From a bacterium (GTDB lineage: Bacteria; Zhuqueibacterota; Zhuqueibacteria; Zhuqueibacterales; Zhuqueibacteraceae), in contig JAKLJX010000005.1 of assembly GCA_023150945.1 (NCBI GenBank), positions 78,629 through 142,628 of the forward strand: a stretch of 64,000 nt of DNA, in the 5' to 3' direction. Made by a program: the position numbers and the translations under genes. Positions 1-7,089 of this stretch are shown piece by piece (the first letter of the stretch is position 1; every line of letters starts with the position of its first letter). The notes under the pieces are model-generated. The model had not been told where the DNA came from. It saw only the letters and a list, made by a program, of their open reading frames with translations, and searched no databases.

Positions 1-688
1 ATATGTTGGGAATGCCGGTCGTATGAAAAGCCGTGCTGATGTCGCCCCAGGGGATGCTCACGCCCAATTTGCCGCCCTGGGGAAAGGGCAGCATGCGCGT
101 TTTCCAGCCGAACGGCACGGCCGTGATCTCGCCGTTGCGGCGCACGCGGCCGCCGCCCGGCAACGCTTCGATGGCAGTTTTGATTGTGCCTCGGCTCGAG
201 CGACCGGTTCCGCTAAACGCCAACTCGAGATGGGTGGCATCCGGCAGGCGTTGTTTGAGCATTGCTGCCAGGCAATCACTCGGCACGACGTCGAAGCCCA
301 CGCCGGGCAGCATGACGATGCCTGCGTGTTGGGCCGGCGCGTGGCAGGCAAAGACCGCTTCGAATGCCGCGATTTCACCGGTGATGTCGAGATAGTGCAC
401 CCGGGCCTGCAGACAGGCAGCGTGCATCAGCCGGGAAGTGGCAGAGAACGGACCGCCCATGTGCAGCACCGCGGCCAGGCCCTGCAGATGGCGGCTGATC
501 GGTTCGGTGTCGGTGAGCGCGAACACGCGATATTCCAAGCCAAGCTCCTGTGCGAGCCTGCGAATGGCGCCGGCATTACGGCCTGCCAAGATTGGTCGCA
601 TGCCGCGTGCGACTGCGAGCCGCGCGGTCAGGCTGCCGGTATAGCCGTTGGCGCCGTAGAGCAGCCAAGCGGGCGTGGATGAGGTCAC
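1..688 (-). CDS. Saccharopine-dehydrogenase-like / trans-acting enoyl reductase family protein (partial)
   Basis: The gene runs off the left edge, so only about the first 229 residues are present and no stop codon is seen. I chose the GTG at 688 because AAGGA sits five bases upstream. Residues 9-18 (LLYGANGYTG) form a Rossmann nucleotide-binding turn, followed by RPILAGRN. A later GVGFDVVPSD segment completes the pattern of saccharopine-dehydrogenase-like NAD(P)-binding proteins, a family that includes trans-acting enoyl reductases. Family members bind NAD(P)H; the substrate cannot be read here. It is transcribed leftward, away from the next gene. The C-terminal half needed to tell subfamilies apart lies outside the window. 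Confidence 0.8.
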   Translation of the reverse strand, partial: MTSSTPAWLLYGANGYTGSLTARLAVARGMRPILAGRNAGAIRRLAQELGLEYRVFALTDTEPISRHLQGLAAVLHMGGPFSATSRLMHAACLQARVHYLDITGEIAAFEAVFACHAPAQHAGIVMLPGVGFDVVPSDCLAAMLKQRLPDATHLELAFSGTGRSSRGTIKTAIEALPGGGRVRRNGEITAVPFGWKTRMLPFPQGGKLGVSIPWGDISTAFHTTGIPNI

Positions 689-742
689 GAGATTCCTTTT
701 CGGAGAGTTGGGGTTTGCAGTTGACCGTCCCAAAACACTACA

Positions 743-814
743 GCCCGGGCGCTTCGCAATGAGCAAGAGGAGTCCTCTTCGACTGGTGCACGCTTCGGAG
801 CTGAGCGCCCGGGC
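743..814. repeat. Palindromic intergenic repeat, copy A
   Basis: Left arm GCCCGGGCGCT at 743-753 is the exact reverse complement of AGCGCCCGGGC at 804-814. The inner segment near 782-797 (ACTGGTGCACGCTTCG) nearly matches the same position inside the copy at 39013-39089. Flanks also match: CCCAAAACNC before the left arm and GGTTTC plus TTTCTGG after the right arm. A third relative is at 59462-59548. All three lie between genes. Confidence 0.7.
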
Positions 815-923
815 GGTTTCATCCTTTCTGGGGGAATGCAATCCATTGGCCGGCCGAAATCGCAGCAATTTGGTGAAAGTGCTCCTGCGACGGCTCGACC
901 GTTGCGTTGAAAATCTCAGAGTC

Positions 924-940
924 CATCGGTGTCAAGCTAA
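924..940 (+). repeat. Short dispersed motif CATCGGTGTCAAGCTAA
   Basis: The 17-base string recurs almost exactly in reverse orientation at 39397-39413, with a partial match at 39152-39163. All occurrences are in the two repeat-rich intergenic regions. Confidence 0.5.
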
Positions 941-1180
941 GAATCGTGAAACTGTCCCACAGGGACAACCGAAAGTAGCCCAGAGATGGAGTCTCATTTT
1001 TCATTCGTCCCCACGGGACTTCTCAAGAAATCGAGACTCACTTTCCCACCAAGGAATGGGTGGGCTACCCTCAAGCGTCCCTACCCGACTCCGCCCGGCG
1101 GGTTCTGCAACAGCCGAAGCTACTTGCCTTTCTTGGCTTGACACATAAGCCTCTGAGTCTCCGCGGTGCTTGAATTTTTG

Positions 1181-1225
1181 CCAATCTCGGCTCAGCCGAG
1201 GTTGGAACTTTTCCGGACTCACGCT
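1181..1225 (+). repeat. Dispersed repeat containing CAGCCGAGGTTGG, copy 1
   Basis: CTCGGCTCAGCCGAG at 1186-1200 is itself an inverted repeat. It is followed by GTTGGAACTTTTCCGGAC and CACGCT. A near copy in the same orientation is at 63592-63639. Both copies sit next to AAGAAAGR-type short-patch sequence. Confidence 0.55.
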
Positions 1226-1556
1226 GACCTGTGTCTTTCCGAGAGCCGGGAGACTGCCCGGGCGATTCGCAACCAAGTCTGCGCAGGCCTATTATAATCG
1301 CCGGGATCGTTTATTGCAAGCCACCGGAGCGGAGATGTTTTTCGACGGATACCAACTGAGAACCGGCTCATACACGGCGGGCCTGCGGCCGGACAGGGTT
1401 CAACCGGGCCGGGCTTGCATTTTCAAAAAAAGCTCTGTAGCTTGCCGCGTGATTTGCGAGCCGGGTGGCGCGGTTGCCGAAACGTCGGCGTACGCCAGCC
1501 TCCGCCGCGGCTGGCAATCAGTGATTCGCGCAGTTTTCAAAGTGAGGAGAGCCATC

Positions 1557-1691
1557 ATGAGTTCCCGCACCAAAACCGTCATCATCATTCTGTTCATCTT
1601 CTTCATCATGTTTCTCATTTTCCCGCGCGGTTGCCCGGAACAGGGCGGGGCAAACCCGGTCGGGGCGCAGCCCAGCCTCACTGGCTTTTGA
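1557..1691 (+). CDS. Possible 44-residue single-pass membrane peptide
   Basis: An ATG at 1557 follows GAGGAG with a six-base spacer, a far better ribosome-binding site than anything else in the surrounding 1.7 kb. The product starts with MSSRTKT and then has a hydrophobic stretch of about 16 residues (VIIILFIFFIMFLIF), ending in a short polar tail with one Cys. A strong inverted repeat follows the stop codon. I recognise no family. It could be a small membrane regulator or a chance reading frame; the supporting evidence is the start signal, hydrophobic segment and hairpin taken together. Confidence 0.4.
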   Translation: MSSRTKTVIIILFIFFIMFLIFPRGCPEQGGANPVGAQPSLTGF

Positions 1692-1699
1692 GAGTGAAT

Positions 1700-1723
1700 C
1701 CGGTCCAACCCAGGTTGGACCGG
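1700..1723 (+). terminator. Hairpin downstream of the small membrane peptide
   Basis: CCGGTCCAACC at 1700-1710 pairs perfectly with GGTTGGACCGG at 1713-1723, eight bases after the stop of the small reading frame. There is no T-run after it, so intrinsic termination is not certain. It may instead be a repeat remnant. Confidence 0.4.
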
Positions 1724-2423
1724 CGTGCGTGATCGTTTGCACGACGCGGATCCACCCAAAGCACTCCACCGCGCAGCCGTGAAGCGTACCTCGTCGCAAA
1801 GCCGGCGGCGTGGGAGTCCCTGCCTGGCTGCGATGAGGCGGGCATGCGCGATGAATGACGCAATCTCCAAAAAAAGTTGGCGCCCAAGCGCGAAAGTGCC
1901 AATTAATTCTTGCATTTTCCTAAAAAAGTTTGTTTATTGCGCGCGTCAAAAAATGATAGTCGAACAAATTGGAGATTGACGCACCAGATGTTACTCACGA
2001 TCCCAGCCGATTCAGCGGAACCGCCAGAACCGGCTTCTCCCACCCAGCTCACTACCGCTGCGTGCTCCGAGGGGGAAGTAATCCAACGCCTTCCTATTTC
2101 AGTATTGTCTGCATCCGTCCGTCTCTATCTCAAACGAACCTTCCCAGCATTGTCACAGGTGATTGCCGTGTGAAATCGAACCAGTCGCCCGGTTGCGACT
2201 AAGGCCCACAAGAGCTCATTTCGGCGGCAACTGAATGTGCGGCCAGGCGGTTTCGGAAACAGTTGCCACTCGACTCAATCACCAGAAAAAGCCGGCCTGC
2301 ACGGCGACAACGCCGCGCCGGCGAAGATGCCACGTGCGCAGGCAGGCGCAAAGCCGCAGCGGCGCACGGCATGCGATCACCTGAACCACATGCAGTTCTA
2401 CAGTCTTTGAGGAGACACACATC
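1724..2423. other. Intergenic region upstream of the ATP-grasp operon
   Basis: No supported gene. An AT-rich patch at about 1860-1980 contrasts with the GC-rich surroundings. A small hairpin (AGTCGC at 2183-2188 with GCGACT at 2195-2200) lies ahead of the ATP-grasp operon. The promoter and leader of that operon must lie here, but I could not pick a convincing -35/-10 pair. Confidence 0.45.
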
Positions 2424-3485
2424 ATGCGAGTTGGATTTACCTACAACATGAGGCGAAATTCGTCGGCCGCCGAAGAAACGGAGCCTCCTGATTTTCCCTC
2501 GTCCCTCGCCCCCGGCCTCGACGGCATGGACAACTTTGCCGAATGGGATGACGAACACGTCGTCCGGGACCTGCAGGAAACTTTGGCGAAATACCACGAG
2601 GTGATTCCCATCGAAGCCGACCTCAATGCGTTTGAGAAGCTTCGCAAATATCGTCCCGATATCGTGTTCAACATTGCGGAAGGATTTTTTGGCCCGTCCC
2701 GCGAGTCAGTTATCCCCGCCATGCTGGAGATGCTGGGCATTCCCTACACTGGTTCCGATCCGCTCACCCTCGGCCTCTGCCTGGATAAGGCGCGCGCCAA
2801 GGAAGTTCTGGGCTACCACCGCCTGCCCACCGCGAAGTTTGCCGTGCTGAAATCCTGGCCGCTCAACGGCCAGTTGCGCCACTTCGACTATCCCATGTTC
2901 GTCAAGCCGCTGTTTGAAGGTTCCAGTAAGGGCATCTGGATGGATTCCGTGGTGGAAAACACCTCCGCCATGAAGGCCACCGTGGAAAAAGTCTGGCGCA
3001 CCTATGCGCAACCGGCGCTGGTGGAGGAGTTCATGCCCGGCCGGGAATTCACTGTGGCGCTGCTGGGCAACGGCGCGTCATTGCGCGTGCTGCCCATCGT
3101 CGAAATCGCTTTCGAAGCGCTGCCTGCGGGCGCCAAGCCCATCTATGGCTGGGAAGCGAAGTGGCTGTGGGATTCGGCAGAGCATCAATTGGAAATCTAC
3201 AAATGTCCGGCTGATCTCGACCGCGAGCTGCAGTCCAAGATCGAGACCCTGTGCAAGAAGGCATTCAACTATCTCGGCTGCCGCGATCTGTGCCGGATTG
3301 ACGTGCGCCTGGACGCCAATGGCGAGCCCAACATTCTCGAGCTCAACCCGCTGCCCGGCTTGATCAAGGATCCGGCCGTGCATTCCTGCTTCCCGAAGGC
3401 GGCCTATACCGCAGGCATGACCTTCGATGATTTGATTCTCACCATTTTGGAGGAAGCGTGCCGGCGGCAGGAGGTGCGGAGATGA
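2424..3485 (+). CDS. ATP-grasp ligase, D-Ala-D-Ala ligase-like (first of a pair)
   Basis: A 353-residue protein with the ATP-grasp layout: an N-terminal domain with VFNIAEG (81-87) and YTGSDPLTL (108-116), the ATP-binding FVKPLFEGSSKGI (159-171), VEEFMPGREF (200-209), and the C-terminal magnesium-binding CRIDVRL...ILELNPLPG (about 289-311). Enzymes of this fold join a carboxylate, activated as acyl phosphate, to an amine. Resemblance to D-alanine-D-alanine ligase is clear, but the pairing with a second ATP-grasp enzyme and an acetyltransferase argues against routine cell-wall Ddl. GAGGAG lies ten bases before the ATG. The end overlaps the next gene by 4 bases, so the two are probably translated together. 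The substrate is unknown. Confidence 0.85.
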   Translation: MRVGFTYNMRRNSSAAEETEPPDFPSSLAPGLDGMDNFAEWDDEHVVRDLQETLAKYHEVIPIEADLNAFEKLRKYRPDIVFNIAEGFFGPSRESVIPAMLEMLGIPYTGSDPLTLGLCLDKARAKEVLGYHRLPTAKFAVLKSWPLNGQLRHFDYPMFVKPLFEGSSKGIWMDSVVENTSAMKATVEKVWRTYAQPALVEEFMPGREFTVALLGNGASLRVLPIVEIAFEALPAGAKPIYGWEAKWLWDSAEHQLEIYKCPADLDRELQSKIETLCKKAFNYLGCRDLCRIDVRLDANGEPNILELNPLPGLIKDPAVHSCFPKAAYTAGMTFDDLILTILEEACRRQEVRR

Positions 3486-4549
3486 ATGGCCATCGCGTTC
3501 TGATTGCCTACAATGCGCCGCGCCGCGAGCAGCGCGGCCGCGCCATCGACTATGTTTCCGAAGCCGGCGTGCTGGAGCAGGTGAATGCCGTGCATGCTGC
3601 CCTGCTCGAACTGGGCTATGAAGTCATGCTTGCGCCGTTGCAGAAGTCGATTCCTGCCTTCATGGACCGGCTCTCCCGCACGCCCACCGATCTCGTGTTC
3701 AATCTGGTGGAAGGGTGGCAGGGCGAGAGCCGTTTTCATGTGCATGTGGCCTGCTTGTACGAGCTGCTGGGTGTGTCCTACACCGGCGCGCCGCCGCCCA
3801 CGCTCATGCTGGCCACCGACAAATGGACGACCAAGATGATGCTGCATCAGGCGGGCTTGCCGGTGCCGGCGGGCATGCTGTGCAGCGAAGTGCCCGGCCG
3901 CGTCAACCTGCGCTTCCCGGTGATTGTCAAGCCGGTGCATGAAGATGCCAGCCTGGGCATCGATGCGGAATCCGTTGTGTATTCGGTGGAAGATCTGCGC
4001 CGGCGCGTGGCCTGGGTGATTCAAAACTACCATCAACCCGCGCTGGTGGAGGAGTACATCGACGGCCGGGAGTTGAACATCGCCATCCTCGGAGATCAAA
4101 TTCCGGAGGCGTTGCCGATTTCGGAGATCACTTTTCCCTACTGGCCGGCGGGCCTTCCGCGCATTTGCTCTTACAATGTCAAGTGGATGGCCGACAGCGA
4201 GGAATATCATGCGGTGGAGGCCGAGTGTCCCGCCGCGCTCGAGGAAGAAACCGCCCTGCGCGTGCAGCAAATCGCGATTGCCGCGTTTCAGTTGCTCGGC
4301 TGCCGCGACTATGCGCGCGTCGATATGCGCCTGTCCTCCGACCATCAGCCGTACATCGTGGAAGTCAACCCGAATCCGGACATCTCGCCCGACGCGGGCT
4401 TGACGCGCTCGGCGATGGCTTCGGGGCGATCGTACATGCAGCTCGTGGGTGACATCATGGCGTGCGCCTTGAAACGTGGAGAACGCAATGGTCGCCATTC
4501 GCGCCCTGCAGCGCGACGATCGGCCGTCTATCAGCCGAATTTTGCATGA
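3482..4549 (+). CDS. ATP-grasp ligase, D-Ala-D-Ala ligase-like (second of a pair)
   Basis: A 355-residue protein, paralogous in layout to its upstream neighbour but clearly diverged. VFNLVEG and YTGAPPPTLMLATDK lie in the N-terminal half, VIVKPVHEDASLGI near residue 147 is the nucleotide-binding loop, and ARVDMRL...YIVEVNPNPD near 278-300 supplies the metal-binding Asp, Glu and Asn. I placed the start at ATG 3482 because AGGAGGT lies six bases upstream; a GTG at 3458 is in frame but has no such signal. It overlaps the acetyltransferase gene by 62 bases. Two tandem non-identical ligases suggest two successive amide-bond steps, or a heteromer, on one product. Confidence 0.85.
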   Translation: MNGHRVLIAYNAPRREQRGRAIDYVSEAGVLEQVNAVHAALLELGYEVMLAPLQKSIPAFMDRLSRTPTDLVFNLVEGWQGESRFHVHVACLYELLGVSYTGAPPPTLMLATDKWTTKMMLHQAGLPVPAGMLCSEVPGRVNLRFPVIVKPVHEDASLGIDAESVVYSVEDLRRRVAWVIQNYHQPALVEEYIDGRELNIAILGDQIPEALPISEITFPYWPAGLPRICSYNVKWMADSEEYHAVEAECPAALEEETALRVQQIAIAAFQLLGCRDYARVDMRLSSDHQPYIVEVNPNPDISPDAGLTRSAMASGRSYMQLVGDIMACALKRGERNGRHSRPAARRSAVYQPNFA

Positions 4550-4967
4550 CACCGGCAATTTCACCGCCGCTGAAATAGCCGTCGCGCTCGAACTGGTCGA
4601 TATCTACCTCAATCAGCCGCAGCAGAAGGACTACCTGCTCCATTGCGCCCTCGCCTCGGATGACGGCGTCATCGGCTATGTTTGTTTCGGCCCGACACCG
4701 ATGACCGAAGGCACTTGGGACTTGTATTGGATCGCCGTTGCCCCGCCGTATCAGGGCAGCGGCATTGGCCGGGCATTGACCGAATTCGTTGAGAATTACG
4801 TGATCAGCCGGCACGGCCGCCAGCTTTTCATCGAAACTTCCTCGCAAGCGAAATACGAACCCACCCGCCAGTTTTATCTCCGCCGGAACTATCAGGAAAT
4901 CGCCCGCCTCCCCGACTTCTACACCGTCGGGGATGACCGCGTCATCTACCGCAAACTGTTGCGCTGA
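4488..4967 (+). CDS. GNAT-family N-acetyltransferase
   Basis: A 159-residue GNAT protein. The acetyl-CoA pyrophosphate-binding motif A is VAPPYQGSGIGRAL at about residues 84-97 (Q-x-x-G-x-G), followed by the conserved TRQFYLRRNYQE helix and strand toward the C-terminus. ATG 4488 has GGAG a few bases upstream and lies inside the end of the second ATP-grasp gene, so the three genes form one tightly packed operon. The expected activity is transfer of an acetyl group to an amine. In this context it could cap or modify the product of the two ligases, or act as resistance or detoxification; neither substrate nor product can be read. Confidence 0.85.
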   Translation: MVAIRALQRDDRPSISRILHDTGNFTAAEIAVALELVDIYLNQPQQKDYLLHCALASDDGVIGYVCFGPTPMTEGTWDLYWIAVAPPYQGSGIGRALTEFVENYVISRHGRQLFIETSSQAKYEPTRQFYLRRNYQEIARLPDFYTVGDDRVIYRKLLR

Positions 4968-5072
4968 ATAACGGCACCCGGCAACTTGGCCACACAGGCT
5001 TGCCGTCAGCCCTCCTGCAAAAAGTTTCCTGCTGCGGCTCAGGCAGCGCCTTGCGGACGGCGCAAAATCTAC

Positions 5073-5100
5073 TTGTGCTTCACGGAAACTTGATTATCTT
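5073..5100 (+). promoter_or_regulatory. Candidate promoter for the nucleoside transporter gene
   Basis: TTGTGC (5073-5078), 16 bases, TATCTT (5095-5100). The -35 match is weak, but the -10 fits the TAnnTT pattern of better promoters in this window. It would give a leader of about 125 bases ahead of 5232. Confidence 0.3.
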
Positions 5101-5231
5101 GCCCCTTAACTTTTTCAGCAATCGGAGCCTCGCAGCAGAAATCCCGACCCAAACGAAAACCCAACAATCACGCGCGCGCCAGCAGCCGCCGCGCGGCGAT
5201 CGCAGCATATGATCGACGGAGGAAGGAAAGC

Positions 5232-6482
5232 ATGGAACGATTCATCAGCCTGCTGGGTATGGTCGCCTTGTTGGCGCTTGCCTACGCCATTTCCTATGAT
5301 CGCCGGAATTTCCCCTGGCGGGTGGTGTTGTGGGGAACGGGTCTGCAACTGTTGTTCGCGGTAATCATCCTGTGGACGGATGCCGGCAAGACCGCATTCC
5401 AATGGACCGGTGACAAGGTCACCGCCTTCCTCGGCTTCACCAAATACGGCACCGAGTTTCTTTTCGGCAATCTCGTCAAGCCGGAATTTCAAAACACCTT
5501 CGGTTTTCAGTTCGCCTTCGCCATTCTTCCCACCATCATTTTTTTCTCTGCGGTGATGTCGATTCTCTATCATCTCGGGCTGATGCAAAAAATCGTCGAG
5601 GTGATCGCGCGTGCCATGGCGAAAACCATGGGCACGAGCGGCGCGGAATCCTTGTCCTGCTCCGCCAACATCTTCGTGGGCCAGACCGAGGCGCCGCTGT
5701 TGATACGGCCGTTCGTGGCAACGGCGACGAAGTCGGAGTTGATGGCGATCATGTGCGGCGGCTTTGCCACGGTGGCCGGCGGCGTGCTGGCGGGTTACAT
5801 CGCGATGGGCATTCCGGCTGCGCATTTGCTGGCCGCCAGCGTGATGTCCGCGCCGGCCGCACTGGTGATGGCCAAGATCATTCTGCCGGAACGGGAGGAG
5901 TCTGTCACCAAGGGCCACGTCAAAGTGCCGCCCGCCAAAGTCGCGGGCGACGTGATTGAAGCAGCGGCGGTGGGCGCAGCGGATGGCGTCAAGCTGGCGG
6001 TCAACGTCGGGGCCATGCTGCTCGCCTTCATCGCCATCATCGCCGTGATCAATGCCGGCATGGGCGTTGTGCACCAGGCGCTGTCGAGTTGGGTGGGTTT
6101 CGATTACTTCCCGCAAGACCTGCGCACTCTCTTCGGTTGGATCTTCGCGCCGCTGGCGTGGCTCATGGGCGTGCCCTGGAAAGATTGTATCGAGTTCGGC
6201 AACCTGCTGGGCACGAAAATCTCGATCAACGAATTCGTGGCTTATGTTCATCTCGGAGAGGTGATCAAAGGCGGCCTGATGAGTGAGCGTGCCGAGATTA
6301 TTGCGACCTACGCGCTGTGCGGGTTTGCCAACTTCTCCTCCGTTGCCATTCAAATCGGCGGGATCGGCGGCATGGCACCCGAGCGCCGCGGTGAGCTGGC
6401 CAAACTCGGCTTGCGCGCCATGTTCGGCGGCGCGCTGGCAAGCTGGATGACCGCGACGATTGCGGGGATGCTGATCGGCTAG
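5232..6482 (+). CDS. nupC: Concentrative nucleoside transporter (NupC/CNT family)
   Basis: A 416-residue polytopic inner-membrane protein, close to the usual 400-420 of bacterial CNT transporters, which import nucleosides with sodium or protons. The family core is visible: the N-terminal hydrophobic segment with LLALAYAISYDRRNFPWR, GTEFLFGNLV, the SCSANIFVGQTEAPLLIRPF segment around residues 140-158 that contributes to the substrate site, and the C-terminal LCGFANFSSVAIQIGGIGG. GGAGGAAGG lies directly upstream of ATG 5232. Two amino-acid permeases follow on the same strand after an intervening decayed gene, so this is a small-molecule uptake region. The exact substrate (pyrimidine or purine nucleosides) is not determinable. 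Confidence 0.92.
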   Translation: MERFISLLGMVALLALAYAISYDRRNFPWRVVLWGTGLQLLFAVIILWTDAGKTAFQWTGDKVTAFLGFTKYGTEFLFGNLVKPEFQNTFGFQFAFAILPTIIFFSAVMSILYHLGLMQKIVEVIARAMAKTMGTSGAESLSCSANIFVGQTEAPLLIRPFVATATKSELMAIMCGGFATVAGGVLAGYIAMGIPAAHLLAASVMSAPAALVMAKIILPEREESVTKGHVKVPPAKVAGDVIEAAAVGAADGVKLAVNVGAMLLAFIAIIAVINAGMGVVHQALSSWVGFDYFPQDLRTLFGWIFAPLAWLMGVPWKDCIEFGNLLGTKISINEFVAYVHLGEVIKGGLMSERAEIIATYALCGFANFSSVAIQIGGIGGMAPERRGELAKLGLRAMFGGALASWMTATIAGMLIG

Positions 6483-6507
6483 GAGGCAAGGAGACAAAGA
6501 GCCAAGA
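6482..6507 (-). repeat. Left flank of the S23-protein element, CTTGGCTC-type short repeats
   Basis: Read on the minus strand this is CTTGGCTCT-TTGTCTC-CTTGCCTCC, an imperfect tandem of roughly 8-base units. The same kind of unit is found in opposite orientation at 7050-7087, so the two form inverted flanks around the four-helix-bundle pseudogene. Confidence 0.5.
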
Positions 6508-6551
6508 TCAGAGATGGTCTTCCAACTTCTCCAAACCATTGGGAGGGTATC

Positions 6552-6950
6552 ATGGAAAAGCTGGAGCCTAGATATGATCTTCGGGAACGAGCCTTGCGCT
6601 TTGCCACGCAGATCGTCATGTATGTCCGGACTTTTCCGAGAGAGGTCGCGGGGTTTGCAATTGGCGGCCAACTCATTCGCTCCGGCACTTCACTGTGAGC
6701 AAACTGCGAAGAAGCCGATGCCTGTGCCGGTGCCAGCGAATTCATCAACAAGATACGGACCTGCTTGCAGGAGTCGCCGGAAACTCGCTGCTGGTTGATA
6801 GTCTCCAAATTTGCTCTCGGAGAAAGCGAGCTGAACACCTGGCTGCGCAAGGAGGTCTCTGAATTGATCAAAATTTTCAACTCGATCATCGCGAAGACCA
6901 TCAAGAGAAGAAAATCCCCAAATCATAACGCACACAAATCTCGAACGTGA
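6552..6950 (+). pseudogene. Four-helix-bundle protein (23S rRNA intervening-sequence/S23 type), broken by one in-frame TGA
   Basis: From ATG 6552 the frame reads through 48 codons to a TGA at 6696-6698 and then continues open to the stop at 6950. The two halves together give a 132-codon product of normal family length. The join is GQLIRSGTSL-stop-ANCEEADACAGASEFINKI; the family normally has Gly at the interrupted position (RSGTSVGANxEEA), so a single GGA-to-TGA change explains the break. Downstream hallmarks KEVSELIKIFNSIIAKTI are intact. Proteins of this family form small homo-oligomeric helical bundles of unclear role and are often encoded as isolated inserts. Other genes here end in TGA, so stop-codon recoding is unlikely. 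Confidence 0.8.
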
Positions 6951-7049
6951 ATTGCCCGTCTCGGCACTTGTGCCCTGATCAAGCGAATGCCATTCTTGGA
7001 CTTCATAATCAACCACGCGACCCCTGATTCTCTTTGGCTTATTATCCAA

Positions 7050-7087
7050 CTTGGCACCTTGGCTGCTTGACTAACTTGGCTCCTTGA
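7050..7087 (+). repeat. Right flank of the S23-protein element, CTTGGC/CTTGAC short tandem repeats
   Basis: CTTGGC occurs at 7050, 7058 and 7075, with CTTGAC variants between and after them, at a spacing of roughly 8 bases. It is the inverse of the block at 6482-6507 and ends three bases before the start codon of the following permease gene. Confidence 0.55.
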
Positions 7088-7089
7088 CC

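Larger units (their letters stand above)
689..1556. other. Long intergenic region with dispersed repeat fragments
   Basis: I see no convincing gene in this stretch. Open frames on both strands lack family features and ribosome-binding sites. It contains a palindromic repeat at 743-814, the motif at 924-940, and a segment at 1181-1225 whose close relative lies at 63592-63639. Several short self-complementary pieces such as GTCCCCACGGGAC near 1009 fit an accumulation of small repeat remnants. Confidence 0.6.

Noticed and set aside
23-682. Plus-strand open frame at the left edge
   Set aside because: Opposite strand encodes a recognisable Rossmann-fold saccharopine-dehydrogenase-like protein with a ribosome-binding site.
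3404-4564. A 386-codon minus-strand frame covering the second ATP-grasp gene
   Set aside because: Antisense shadow without motifs; the plus strand has a strong ribosome-binding site and ATP-grasp residues.
6696-6698. UGA read as glycine (alternative code)
   Set aside because: The TGA sits where Gly is expected, but many intact genes in the window end at TGA (for example crtI, crtB, pcm), so recoding would cause read-through everywhere.
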